Positions 6,858 through 14,090 of a DNA stretch of 18,292 nt are shown here, piece by piece. This stretch comes from JBEVNR01 sp040507985 (GTDB taxonomy: Bacteria; Pseudomonadota; Alphaproteobacteria; Rickettsiales; UBA6187). The stretch's first letter is position 1, and every line of letters begins with the position of its first letter. Position numbers and translations under genes: made by a program. The stretch is from NCBI GenBank assembly GCA_040507985.1, contig JBEVNR010000021.1, positions 1 through 18,292 on the forward strand. Direction: 5' to 3'. The notes beneath the pieces were generated by a model, which saw nothing but the letters and a program-made list of their open reading frames with translations, was not told where the DNA came from and made no database searches.

Positions 6858-7274
6858 ATGCGAGGCATAGACGGCATTCAACGCAGCGGGCCAATAAAGC
6901 CCGGGACGGATAAAAAGCGAAAAAGCGACGCGACGACGAGCGCCTTCGCGGACAGCATGTCGGAAACGGAAGGCTCGCGCGAGACTTCCGCCGTCTCTCC
7001 CGCGCTTGGGGCGTCGGACATGGGCGCCTTGCTTGCCTTACAGGAGCAACAGGAAGAATCGCGGACGCCGGAAGAGTGGATGGAAGAATCGCTGGACGAT
7101 TTGCGCAGGTTACAGCTTAGCCTCACCAAAGGCGACGCCAAAAGCGCGGCGGCGGCGCTTGACTTGGCCGAATCTTCTCTGGAAGAGGCGGACAGCGCCT
7201 CGCGCGAAAAACGTTCTTCCGTCTTGTCCGCCTTAAAGTTGCGCATTGCCATAGAAAGGGCGAAAATCGCTTAA
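6858..7274 (+). CDS. FliX-like flagellar assembly regulator (probable)
   Basis: The 138-residue protein has the layout of alphaproteobacterial FliX, a factor that couples flagellar basal-body assembly to class III/IV gene expression through FlbD. It has a variable Ser/Lys-rich N-terminus (1-45), then MGALLALQEQQEE (55-67), a helical middle and a C-terminal helix VLSALKLRIAIERAKIA. The last part resembles the VLDEIDLRAxVELAKL ending of FliX. A GCGGAAG site precedes the ATG. The gene follows the prepilin gene by 44 nt and may share its promoter. No other flagellar gene is in the window. A different small helical protein cannot be excluded. Confidence 0.6.
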   Translation: MRGIDGIQRSGPIKPGTDKKRKSDATTSAFADSMSETEGSRETSAVSPALGASDMGALLALQEQQEESRTPEEWMEESLDDLRRLQLSLTKGDAKSAAAALDLAESSLEEADSASREKRSSVLSALKLRIAIERAKIA

Positions 7275-7374
7275 GTTATGCCGTTCATGCGCATACCCTG
7301 CTATAACGCTTGGCGAACGGTTGGAGCAACAAACAAAATCATCAGATCCCTGCTTTCGTGGGGATAGCGAATTT

Positions 7375-7398
7375 GCGCATGTTTCGCATGCGCTTTTT
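7375..7398 (+). terminator. Intrinsic terminator between the FliX-like gene and ruvA
   Basis: GCGCATG (7375-7381) pairs perfectly with CATGCGC (7387-7393) around a TTTCG loop, followed by five T. It lies 100 nt past the FliX-like stop and 42 nt before the ruvA start. The DNA just before it (7346-7367, CCCTGCTTTCGTGGGGAT) resembles a common dispersed repeat of alphaproteobacterial genomes. Confidence 0.55.
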
Positions 7399-7440
7399 GA
7401 AAACCGTGCGACTTCCTGCGGATATGAAAAGGTAAAAAGA

Positions 7441-8082
7441 ATGATAGGCTATCTGAAGGGAACAATACGCTCTAACGTCGATAAACGCGTGCTTATCGAC
7501 GTCGGCGGCGTGGGTTACGAGGTTACGTGTACCGAAGGATGTGCGGAAAATCTGCCGACGCCCGGAGAGACGGGCGAAGTGTACGTTTACGCGAGATTGC
7601 GTGAGGAAGAATTTCATTTGTACGGTTTTGCGTCTCTTGAAGAAAAAAGCGCCTTTATGGAATTAACGAAAATTTCCGGCGTCGGAGCCAAGGTCGCCTT
7701 GTCGATATTATCGGCCATGTCGCCTATGGATATCGGATTGGCAGTCGCGTCGGAAAATAAAGCGGCGTTTTCCCGCACGCCCGGCGTCGGACCTAAACTG
7801 GCGGGACGACTTATTAACGACCTGAAAGAATCCAAAATTTTCCTTTCTTTCGCAAAGGCGGAGTCCGCGACGGAAATGACGTCCTTGCCGAAAAGACGTT
7901 CCGAAACCAATGGTTTCGCCTCCGATTTCGTGTTGCGCGACGCCGTGACGGCCATAGAGGGATTGGGATATGATCGCAGCGTCGCCTACGCCGTCGCGTC
8001 AAAAATATATGGAGCAAATCCGAGCGTTGCCTTAGAAAGTCTTGTTGCCGAAATTCTTAAGCATATCGGTTCAAAAAGGTAA
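7441..8082 (+). CDS. ruvA: Holliday junction branch-migration protein RuvA
   Basis: RuvA tetramers bind four-way DNA junctions and load the RuvB helicase; RuvC then cuts the junction. The 213-residue protein starts MIGYLKGTI, the family-typical N-terminus. The longer frame from 7321 is not RuvA-like, and AAAAGG precedes the ATG at 7441. Domain I (OB fold) spans about 1-63. Two helix-hairpin-helix motifs follow: ISGVGAKVALSIL (78-90) and TPGVGPKLAGRLI (113-125). Domain III, which contacts RuvB, spans about 164-210. ruvC and ruvB, usually adjacent, are not here: the neighbours are the FliX-like gene and sufT. Confidence 0.96.
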   Translation: MIGYLKGTIRSNVDKRVLIDVGGVGYEVTCTEGCAENLPTPGETGEVYVYARLREEEFHLYGFASLEEKSAFMELTKISGVGAKVALSILSAMSPMDIGLAVASENKAAFSRTPGVGPKLAGRLINDLKESKIFLSFAKAESATEMTSLPKRRSETNGFASDFVLRDAVTAIEGLGYDRSVAYAVASKIYGANPSVALESLVAEILKHIGSKR

Positions 8083-8143
8083 TGCTAAGTCCGTGCGCCC
8101 GGGCCTTGCGCGCGGGGGATAAAAAGAGTAATCTAACGTTATT

Positions 8144-8596
8144 ATGCCGAGTCATGCCTCACACGAAAAAACGTTAAGCGATTTTATTCGCGACAACCTC
8201 GAACGCGACGGGCTTTCCCCGGACGCGCACGCGCTCGGCGAAGCGTTGCGCGGCAATTTGTCCCAAGACGCGGTCTGCCGCATCGACGCCATGCCGAACG
8301 GGCGCGACAAAGCCGTGGCCGTCCTCCAAACGGTGCAAGACCCGGAGCTTTCCGTGAACATATGGGACTTAGGGTTAATCTATCGGCTGGACGTTGCGGA
8401 GAATTCCATAGACGTCGACATGACCTTAACCGCCCCCGCCTGTCCGGTCGCGGACATGATGCCGGCGGAAGCGAAAAGGCGACTGGAGCGTTTCTTCGGC
8501 GAGGGCGTCCGGGTATGCGTCACCCTCGTGTGGCAACCGTCGTGGGATAAAACCCGCATGACGGACGAAGCAAAACTGATGCTGGATATGTGGTAG
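8144..8596 (+). CDS. sufT: SufT-like (MIP18/DUF59) Fe-S assembly factor
   Basis: The 150-residue protein carries the MIP18-family core: VLQTVQDPELSVNIWDLGLI (60-79), MTLTAPACP with Cys100 (93-101), and LVWQPSW (128-134) with the C-terminal MLDMW. Family members help mature Fe-S proteins; SufT in bacteria supports 4Fe-4S delivery. An N-terminal extension of about 50 residues precedes the core. It looks coding, but the Shine-Dalgarno is poor (AAAAAGAG about 16 nt upstream), so a start at residue 50 is possible. Its stop is 2 nt before the A-type carrier ATG, so the two are almost certainly co-transcribed. The sufBCDS genes are not in the window. Confidence 0.9.
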   Translation: MPSHASHEKTLSDFIRDNLERDGLSPDAHALGEALRGNLSQDAVCRIDAMPNGRDKAVAVLQTVQDPELSVNIWDLGLIYRLDVAENSIDVDMTLTAPACPVADMMPAEAKRRLERFFGEGVRVCVTLVWQPSWDKTRMTDEAKLMLDMW

Positions 8597-8598
8597 AT

Positions 8599-8943
8599 AT
8601 GGCTAAATCCGTCGTTACCCTCACCGACGCCGCCGCTGATTACATCAACGCCGCCGTCGCCTCTGCCGTGCGCGAGGGGAAACGCTGCGCCGGGTTGCGG
8701 GTATCGCTCAAAAAAGGCGGATGTTCGGGGTTTGAATATGATTTTTCCTACGCCGAAGAAAAAGACAAGTACGACGAAGAGGCCGAACATAACGGCGCCC
8801 GCATTTTTATCGACCCCGCCGCCACGTTGAAAGTGCTGGGGAGCGAAATGGACTATCGCGCGGACGCTTTCTCCGCAAAGCTGGTGTTCGTTAACCCTAA
8901 CGAAACCGGCGCGTGCGGTTGCGGAAAATCCGTTTCGTTTTAG
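8599..8943 (+). CDS. A-type iron-sulfur cluster carrier (SufA/IscA/ErpA family)
   Basis: This 114-residue scaffold/carrier passes Fe-S clusters to target enzymes. The three ligand cysteines are present: C42 in KKGGCSGFEY, and C106 and C108 in the C-terminal GACGCGKSVSF. VSLTD-like VVTLTD near the N-terminus is also typical. A GTG three codons earlier (8590) could be the start, but it lies inside the sufT stop region, so I prefer the ATG at 8599. The neighbourhood favours a SUF role (SufA), but SufA, IscA and ErpA cannot be told apart by eye. Its TAG overlaps the TAA of convergent rlmB by 3 nt (8940-8943), leaving no room for a terminator. Confidence 0.93.
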   Translation: MAKSVVTLTDAAADYINAAVASAVREGKRCAGLRVSLKKGGCSGFEYDFSYAEEKDKYDEEAEHNGARIFIDPAATLKVLGSEMDYRADAFSAKLVFVNPNETGACGCGKSVSF

Positions 8944-9704
8944 GCGGTGCGTATTTTCGCCTCTTGCGCATACCGCCACGACAGCGCTATCCCCGCCGTC
9001 ATCGCGACGTTCAGGCTTTCGGCGACGGGATGCATCGGCGCCGACAAGGCTACGTCGCTCAATTCGCGCAAGAGCCTGCGCACCCCTTCGCCTTCCGATC
9101 CAAAAATAAAGGCTTGTCTTGGCGCAAATTCGGTTTCGTATAAGGCGTTGGGCGCGTCGGCGGCGAAGAAGGCGACGAAAAATCCGTCTTCCTTTAATTT
9201 TCGTATGACGTTGGCCAAGTTTTTTTCGCGGACGAAAGGAACGGTATCCAAATGGCCCGAGGCCGCTTTGGCCAATGCCGCTCCTTCCGGAGGGCAGGAG
9301 CGGTCGTGCGCGTATAGCGCCTCCACCCCGAACGCCGCCGCCGCCCGCAGCATCGCGCCCATATTTTGAGGGTCCGTCACTCCATCGGCAATGACGACGG
9401 TATGGCGCTCGCCTAAAAAGGCGGGAGGAACGCATTTCAGCGGCTCAACGAGCAGCGCGGCGCCTTGGTGGCGCGCGTCGGCGCCGACGTAACGTTCTAT
9501 GCGTTCGCCTGCGGCAAGCTCCGGCGATAGCGACGGACGCGTCGCCAGCGCTTTTTCAAAAAAAGGCGCCGCGTTTTCCGTCACGCAAAAACGCGAGCAG
9601 ACCCTATCGGGATTGCGCAACGCAGCGTCGCACGCATGTTTTCCGTACATCCAATAGGCGCCGCCAGAGACGTGTTTTTTTCGGGGAGCAGCGGAACGCG
9701 GCAT
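8940..9704 (-). CDS. rlmB: 23S rRNA 2'-O-methyltransferase, RlmB/TrmH family (SPOUT)
   Basis: RlmB methylates a guanosine ribose in 23S rRNA (G2251 in E. coli) using AdoMet. The 254-residue protein has an N-terminal substrate-binding domain starting YGKHACDAALRNP (20-32) and a HQG motif at 79-81. A SPOUT knot domain follows with motif 1 DPQNMGAMLRAAAAFGV (111-127), motif 2 FGSEGEGV (201-208) and motif 3 PMHPVAESLNVAMTAGIALS (223-242). The N-terminal tail is basic. No good Shine-Dalgarno precedes the ATG, and the gene lies 23 nt after the aldolase stop on the same strand, so it is probably co-transcribed. Assignment to another TrmH-type 23S methylase cannot be fully excluded. Confidence 0.92.
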   Translation of the reverse strand: MPRSAAPRKKHVSGGAYWMYGKHACDAALRNPDRVCSRFCVTENAAPFFEKALATRPSLSPELAAGERIERYVGADARHQGAALLVEPLKCVPPAFLGERHTVVIADGVTDPQNMGAMLRAAAAFGVEALYAHDRSCPPEGAALAKAASGHLDTVPFVREKNLANVIRKLKEDGFFVAFFAADAPNALYETEFAPRQAFIFGSEGEGVRRLLRELSDVALSAPMHPVAESLNVAMTAGIALSWRYAQEAKIRTA

Positions 9705-9727
9705 AAGCGCTTACTTCGCAACGATGG

Positions 9728-10651
9728 TTAATTTTTCCGCCCGAGATAAATATCGACGATGTCGGACAATAATTTTAGGGCCTCGTCGCGCGGACGTTGA
9801 AAGCTGTTGCGCCCGATAATGGAACCGTTTCCGCCCCCGGCTAAAATCTGCCGCGCTTCCTCGTATAGGGTTTCGGCGTCTTTCGCGTTGCCGCCGGAGA
9901 ACACCACCAACCGCCTGCCGTTAAAACAGCTTTGCACGATGTGGGCAATTCGTCGCTCCATGGGGTCGCGCGCGATGTTTTTTTCTTCGTATATTTTTTT
10001 AGCGTCTTTTTGTTCGAGAAAATCGGTTGGAATTTTGACCTTAATGATATGCGCACCCAACAAAGCGGCCATATGGGCGGCATAGGCGACGACGTCGAGC
10101 GCGGTTTCCCCGTCCTTCGACAAGGCGTCGCCGCGCGGATACGACCAGATCACCGTCGCCAAGCCGCATTCCTTTGCCTCGCGCGACGTCTCGCGAATTT
10201 CCTCCATCATGTCGAACGCATGGTCGGATCCGGGATATATCGTAAAGCCGATGGCGGAGCATCCCAGACGCAGCGCGTCCTTGACCGATCCGGTCACGGC
10301 TTGGTTTTTCAGGCCGCTTAAGGAATTGCAGCTATTGATTTTCAGGATGGTCGGAATGCCGCCCGCGTAGGTGGCCGCCCCCGCTTCGAGCATCCCGAGC
10401 GGCGCGGCGTAGGCGCTTAATCCCGCGTCCACGGCCAGCTTAAAATGGTAATGGGGGTCGTACGCGTCGGGATTTTGGGCGAAGCTACGTGCCGGGCCGT
10501 GCTCAAACCCCTGGTCGACGGGCAGAATGACCATTTTGCCGCTGCCGCCCAACCTGCCGTGCGTTAATATTCTCGCCAGATTGGTAAGCGTGCCGGGACA
10601 GTCCGACTCGTAGTGCGACAATATTTTTTTCACTTTTTGCGTTAAACGCAT
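9728..10651 (-). CDS. Class I fructose-bisphosphate aldolase, archaeal/DhnA type
   Basis: It cleaves fructose 1,6-bisphosphate to DHAP and glyceraldehyde 3-phosphate (or runs in reverse for gluconeogenesis) through a Schiff base, with no metal. The 307-residue TIM barrel shows VILPVDQGFEHGP (41-53), the Schiff-base lysine region HIIKVKIPTD (201-210, K204 or K206), and two phosphate-binding strands: FSGGNAK (251-257) and IIGRNSFQRP (278-287). These place it in the DhnA/FbaB group rather than the eukaryote-like class I or the zinc class II enzymes. GAGG lies 4-7 nt before the ATG. It heads a two-gene unit with rlmB. A 160-bp inverted-repeat element begins 40 bp upstream. Confidence 0.93.
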   Translation of the reverse strand: MRLTQKVKKILSHYESDCPGTLTNLARILTHGRLGGSGKMVILPVDQGFEHGPARSFAQNPDAYDPHYHFKLAVDAGLSAYAAPLGMLEAGAATYAGGIPTILKINSCNSLSGLKNQAVTGSVKDALRLGCSAIGFTIYPGSDHAFDMMEEIRETSREAKECGLATVIWSYPRGDALSKDGETALDVVAYAAHMAALLGAHIIKVKIPTDFLEQKDAKKIYEEKNIARDPMERRIAHIVQSCFNGRRLVVFSGGNAKDAETLYEEARQILAGGGNGSIIGRNSFQRPRDEALKLLSDIVDIYLGRKN

Positions 10652-10690
10652 GGGGCCTCGCTTCCGAACGTTGCATGAATGTCGCGCTTT

Positions 10691-10853
10691 TAGAGCCTGT
10701 AGCGAATTAAGGATCTTGCCTATTTTCGGTTCTTTTTCGTCGTTTTCGCGTCGAAATTTGACCTCCTTAGTCCGCTACGTAGGTCAAATTCCTCCTAAAA
10801 CCGCCAAAAAATTCCTCGAAAATCGACGAAAATTTAATCGCTACAGGCTCTTA
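10691..10853. repeat. About 160-bp inverted-repeat element (MITE-like, large hairpin)
   Basis: AGAGCCTGTAGCGA at 10692-10705 is repeated perfectly inverted at 10838-10851, and similarity extends a few bases further in each direction. Inside are a second inverted pair, TTTTCGTCG with CGACGAAAA (about 10735 and 10824), and a perfect 10-bp pair, AATTTGACCT at 10755-10764 with AGGTCAAATT at 10781-10790. The whole element can fold into one long imperfect hairpin. It encodes no protein. The size, ends and palindromic build fit a miniature inverted-repeat transposable element. Confidence 0.65.
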
Positions 10854-10919
10854 TAACGGAAAATTTTGCGCCGCGCCAGCGACTTTCCTCTGTGCCGTTA
10901 AATTTTTGCGGAAGTTTCT

Positions 10920-10957
10920 TAGGCTGCGCGCACTTTTTGATCCATAGTCCAGCGTAG
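10920..10957. repeat. One-ended copy of the 1341-1426 repeat family
   Basis: TAGGCTG....CACTTTTTGA, then ATAG.CCAGCGTAG matches the minus strand of 1389-1426 at about 31 of 38 positions. The opposite inverted end is not found downstream, so this is a truncated or diverged member. Confidence 0.5.
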
Positions 10958-11037
10958 TTAAACGAGACGATTTTTAGGGATTTTTTAGCGAGCCATCGGC
11001 CGGCGAAGCTAAAATTTCGTTCGTTTTTGTAGGAACC

Positions 11038-11148
11038 GGTTGTTCATGCGCCCAAAGTCATTGCGAACAATCCTTGCAGGGCCAAGAAAAAAGGGGGTAG
11101 GACGGAAACCTCCTCTCGTGCGGAAGGTTCTCGTCCTTACTGCCCTGC
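11038..11148. ncRNA. Candidate structured element: two adjacent stem-loops
   Basis: Stem-loop 1 pairs GGTTGTTC (11038-11045) with GAACAATCC (11065-11073, one bulge). Stem-loop 2 has three stacked stems: GCAGGGC (11076-11082) with GCCCTGC (11142-11148), GTAGGACG (11097-11104) with CGTCCTTAC (11132-11140), and AACCTCC (11107-11113) with GG.AGGTT (11122-11129), closing an 8-nt loop. An asymmetric A/G-rich bulge (11083-11096) interrupts it. The strand is unknown. A promoter for the mnh genes lies downstream of it, so it is not obviously their leader. It matches no RNA family I know, and it could be part of a repeat. Confidence 0.35.
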
Positions 11149-11164
11149 GCCCTTTATTCTTGCC

Positions 11165-11193
11165 TTGATTGTTGGCGCGTTCTCATTTATATT
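11165..11193 (+). promoter_or_regulatory. Sigma70-type promoter for the mnh cluster
   Basis: TTGATT (11165-11170), a 17-nt spacer and TATATT (11188-11193). A start near 11200 leaves about 30 nt to the ATG at 11231. Confidence 0.6.
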
Positions 11194-11230
11194 TCGGGCG
11201 CGCCACGCAAATTTTATGTTCCACGCACGC

Positions 11231-11782
11231 ATGACCGCCGAATATTTCCTCACGCTTGGCCTGTTGGCCACGCTCGTCGCCTCGGCGGCGGGAACGCTGC
11301 TGTCAGCTCGGCTGCTGCACGCCGTTATTATCGGCGGCGCGTTAAGCATGGGATTGGCGGCGGAATATGTTTTTCTGGGGGCGCCGGACGTGGCGCTCAC
11401 CGAAGCGGCGGTGGGCGGAGGCATAAGCTCCGTGCTGATGCTGACGGCCATATTTTACGTCGGCGAAGACAAGGCGGCCTCGAAAGCGCGCTACGCATGG
11501 CCGTTAACCGCATGCTCGGCCTTGCTCGGCGCGTCATGCGCGGGATTTTTGACGTTGCCTTCGGTCGGATCGACCCTGTCCGCGCCGGCGCTGGGCGTGG
11601 CGGCGGAATATATGGCGAATTTGCCCGGCGACGTCGGCGTGCCTAACGCCGTGACCGCCATCTTGGCGAGTTATCGCGGCGCGGACACGTTTTGCGAAAC
11701 CGGGGTGATTTTTGCGGCGGGAATAAGCGTCTATGCGATTATGACGGCTCCCGCTCGCCAAGGTGACGCGCGAGGGGTGTAA
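11231..11782 (+). CDS. DUF4040 (MbhD+MbhE-like) antiporter subunit
   Basis: The 183-residue membrane protein corresponds to the C-terminal segment of MrpA or to fused MbhD and MbhE of membrane-bound hydrogenases. Residues 25-76 contain AVIIGGALSMGLAAEYVFLG followed by APDVALTEAAVGGG, the DUF4040/MbhD pattern. Residues 120-170 contain LPGDVGVPNAVTAILASYRG followed by ADTFCETG, the MbhE pattern. About five TM segments are expected. The frame runs back to a TTG at 11165, but that lies inside the promoter, so the ATG at 11231 is preferred (the ATG at 11216 is the alternative; neither has a good Shine-Dalgarno). Its stop abuts the mnhB ATG. It should line the ion path in a cation/proton antiporter complex. 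Confidence 0.85.
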   Translation: MTAEYFLTLGLLATLVASAAGTLLSARLLHAVIIGGALSMGLAAEYVFLGAPDVALTEAAVGGGISSVLMLTAIFYVGEDKAASKARYAWPLTACSALLGASCAGFLTLPSVGSTLSAPALGVAAEYMANLPGDVGVPNAVTAILASYRGADTFCETGVIFAAGISVYAIMTAPARQGDARGV

Positions 11783-12187
11783 ATGCTAATTATTCGCGTC
11801 GTCGTGCGGTTTCTTATGCCGTTTATGATATTATACGGACTGTACGTGCAATTTTTCGGCGACGAGGGAGCCGGCGGCGGGTTTCAGGCCGGCGTGATAT
11901 GCGCCTCGGCCTTCATCGCCTATGCCTTGTCGACCGACGTCGAAAGCGCGGCGGAGATCGTGCCGATGCGTGCGGCCTATCGCGGCGCGGCTCTTGGATG
12001 GTTGCTCTACGGCGCGACCGGCGTTGCCTCCATGCTGCGCGGCGGAACATTTTTAGATTACGATCTCTTGGGCGGCGGAACGACGGGACAACATGTCGGC
12101 ATTTTCCTGGTGGAGCTAGGCGTGGGACTCGCCGTGTTCTCGGTCATGCTTTCTCTCGTCTACGTGTTCGGGGGAGTCAAAAAATGA
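11783..12187 (+). CDS. mnhB: Na+/H+ antiporter subunit MnhB/MrpB
   Basis: The 134-residue inner-membrane protein has about four TM helices. The MnhB pattern is clear: VVRFLMPFMILYGLYVQFFG (7-26), then GAGGGFQAGVICASAFI near residues 30-47. A long C-terminal helix pair follows (GQHVGIFLVELGVGLAVFSV). MrpB is a small structural subunit of multi-subunit Na+/H+ antiporters. The ATG directly follows the TAA of the DUF4040 gene, and its TGA overlaps the mnhC ATG (ATGA), indicating translational coupling along the operon. Confidence 0.92.
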   Translation: MLIIRVVVRFLMPFMILYGLYVQFFGDEGAGGGFQAGVICASAFIAYALSTDVESAAEIVPMRAAYRGAALGWLLYGATGVASMLRGGTFLDYDLLGGGTTGQHVGIFLVELGVGLAVFSVMLSLVYVFGGVKK

Positions 12188-12567
12188 GCCTGTCGGACAT
12201 GCATTATTTTGCCGGGCTTATTTTAACGTGCGCGGGATTGGCCGGAACGATTCTGCGCTCCCACCTTATCCGCAAACTCATCGCCTTGGGCGTGTTCCAA
12301 TCCGGCGTGCTTGTCTTGTACGTCGCGGCGGGAAAAATTGACGGATCCGCCCCGCCCATTCTGGCGGAGGGCGCCGACGCCTACGTCAATCCGGTCCCGC
12401 ACGTGCTCATGCTAACGGCGATCGTGGTGGGAGTGGCGGTAAACGCCGTCGGTCTGGCTCTGGCCGTCCGGATTAAGCGCGCCTACGGCGTATTGCACGA
12501 AGACGAGATTATCGACGCCGACACGGAACGCAACGCGGAGGAACGGCGTGCCGACGTCTATAAATAG
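12184..12567 (+). CDS. mnhC: Na+/H+ antiporter subunit MnhC/MrpC (NuoK-like)
   Basis: The 127-residue protein is homologous in layout to NuoK, with three TM helices. It has GLILTCAGLAGTILRSHLIR (10-29), KLIALGVFQSGVLVLYVAAG, and DAYVNPVPHVLMLTAIVVGV with the following helix. The conserved DP/NP-PHVLMLTAIVVG segment is typical of MrpC. The C-terminal 25 residues are charged and cytoplasmic. The start overlaps mnhB (ATGA), and the last 20 nt overlap mnhD. A longer frame starting at 11899 is only mnhB read in another phase. Confidence 0.93.
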   Translation: MSLSDMHYFAGLILTCAGLAGTILRSHLIRKLIALGVFQSGVLVLYVAAGKIDGSAPPILAEGADAYVNPVPHVLMLTAIVVGVAVNAVGLALAVRIKRAYGVLHEDEIIDADTERNAEERRADVYK

Positions 12568-14053
12568 CGGAATTATCGGCCATTTGCCGGCGTTGCACGC
12601 GTTGCTTCCGCTTCTCGCCGCGCCCGTCGCCGCCCTGCTTCCAAACGTGGGCGCGCGGCTCATGCAATTATTGGTCATGTTCGCGCTGGTCGTCCTATCT
12701 TTGTATGGATTGTCGCATTTTTGGAGCGGCGGCGACCGCATCGTCTATTTCTTCGGGGGATGGCCGGCGCCTATGGGAATAGAGCTGCGCCTCAACGCCG
12801 CCATTGCCGCCTTGCTGTGCGTTATGTCGCTGACGGGCGTCGCGTCGACGCTGAACGAATTTTCGGAATCGACGAACGAATGCGCCACGCCGCAATATCA
12901 TTGCTTGTTTTTGTTGTGTTACGCCGGATTGGCCGGCATGGCGCTCACCTACGACATGTTCAACATGTACGTGTTTCTGGAAATCGGGTCGCTCGCCACC
13001 TATGCGCTTATCGGTCTGGGAAGGGACAGGCGGGCGTTGACCTCGGGTTTTGAGTATCTTATTTTAGGGTCCGTCGGTGCGGGATTCATTCTGCTGGGAA
13101 TAGGCGTCGTGTATTTCACGACCGGCACGTTGAACATGGAGCACGCCGCCTCGCTGCTTCCGCGCGGCGCGGGAACGGTACTCACCGGGACGGCGTTGGC
13201 GTTTTTTGCAATAGGCTTCGCCATGAAGCTTGCCGTCGCGCCCATGCATATATGGCTGGTGAACGCCTATGAGAACGCGCCCGGCAACGCCTCCGCGTTT
13301 TTATCGTCCGCCGCAACGAAGGCGGCCCTGTTCGGGCTAATCAAAATTATATATGTCGTGTTTGGCGGCGAGCTTACCATGCGCACTTATCGCCTGTCGG
13401 AATTTTTATTCGTTGCCGGCGCATTTAACGTCGTTTTGGGCGCCTACATGGCCGCGATGCAGCACCGTCTTAAGCGCATTCTGGCCTATTCGAGCGTGTC
13501 GCATATCGGCTACATGTTATTGGCGTTGTCTTTTTCCGACGCGCAAGGGGCGGCAGTCGTCATGACGTTCGTCATTCATCACGGCGTCGTGAAATCCTCC
13601 CTTTTCCTCGTCGCCGATTATTTCGAGCGTCGCTTCGGGGGCAGGCTGTCCGACATAAAAAATGCGGCCGCGTCCGCTCCGGCGGCGGTGGCAACCTTCG
13701 CCCTCCTCGCGCTTTCGTTGGCGGGACTGCCCGGAACGTCCGGATTTTCCGCGAAATGGGCGGCGCTTTCCCATGCGGCGGAGCGTGGCGAATGGGGCGT
13801 CGTCGTGACGATCGTCGTCGGGTCGCTTCTGGCCTTCGTCTATTTGGGACGCATATTGGAGGCGTGCTGGTGCGAACGCTCCCGCCTTCCCGGCCGCGCC
13901 TATGCCGGCGCAGCCGTTTCTTCCGTTCCTTTATGGATAGGCGGCGCAGGTCTGGCGCTTAGCGTGTTTTTAGGTTGCCGTTACGACGTGTTCCTGCGCA
14001 TCGGGACGATGGCGGCGGAAAGTTGGCAACTTGTCTTATACCAAAACTCTTAA
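12548..14053 (+). CDS. mnhD: Na+/H+ antiporter subunit MnhD/MrpD (NuoM/N-like)
   Basis: The 501-residue proton_antipo_M protein has about 14 TM helices and is the ion-pumping subunit. The charged residues expected of NuoL/M/N-type channels are in place: the TM5 glutamate in YVFLEIGSLATYALIG (E145), the TM7 lysine in AMKLAVAPMHIWL (K227), the TM8 lysine in SSAATKAALFG (K258), HH and Lys in FVIHHGVVKSSLF, and the TM12 lysine in GTSGFSAKW (K403). The start is GTG at 12548, supported by GGAGGAA 7 nt upstream. It overlaps mnhC by 20 nt. It is the last recognised gene of the cluster; no mnhE, F or G follows. Confidence 0.94.
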   Translation: MPTSINSGIIGHLPALHALLPLLAAPVAALLPNVGARLMQLLVMFALVVLSLYGLSHFWSGGDRIVYFFGGWPAPMGIELRLNAAIAALLCVMSLTGVASTLNEFSESTNECATPQYHCLFLLCYAGLAGMALTYDMFNMYVFLEIGSLATYALIGLGRDRRALTSGFEYLILGSVGAGFILLGIGVVYFTTGTLNMEHAASLLPRGAGTVLTGTALAFFAIGFAMKLAVAPMHIWLVNAYENAPGNASAFLSSAATKAALFGLIKIIYVVFGGELTMRTYRLSEFLFVAGAFNVVLGAYMAAMQHRLKRILAYSSVSHIGYMLLALSFSDAQGAAVVMTFVIHHGVVKSSLFLVADYFERRFGGRLSDIKNAAASAPAAVATFALLALSLAGLPGTSGFSAKWAALSHAAERGEWGVVVTIVVGSLLAFVYLGRILEACWCERSRLPGRAYAGAAVSSVPLWIGGAGLALSVFLGCRYDVFLRIGTMAAESWQLVLYQNS

Positions 14054-14090
14054 ACAATCTGATATACGGCCGGAAATCCGGTGAGGACTT

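Larger units (their letters stand above)
10652..11230. other. Long intergenic region with repeats and RNA-like structure, no protein gene
   Basis: This 579-bp gap separates two divergent units (aldolase to the left, mnh genes to the right). No frame in it looks protein-coding. It contains the inverted-repeat element 10691-10853, the one-ended repeat 10920-10957, an AT-rich unassigned stretch 10958-11037, the paired stem-loops 11038-11148 and the mnh promoter 11165-11193. Confidence 0.8.

Noticed and set aside
8380..9435. Open 351-codon minus-strand frame
   Set aside because: It overlaps sufT, the A-type carrier and rlmB in another phase. High-GC shadow frames of this kind are common here.
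10874..10897. GAGGAAAGTC on the minus strand, resembling the 5' core of RNase P RNA
   Set aside because: None of the other conserved RNase P segments follow; the next DNA on that strand is the inverted-repeat element.
11076..11148. Possible SRP (4.5S) RNA
   Set aside because: The apical loop lacks the GGAA tetraloop and the symmetric-loop sequence of SRP RNA on either strand.
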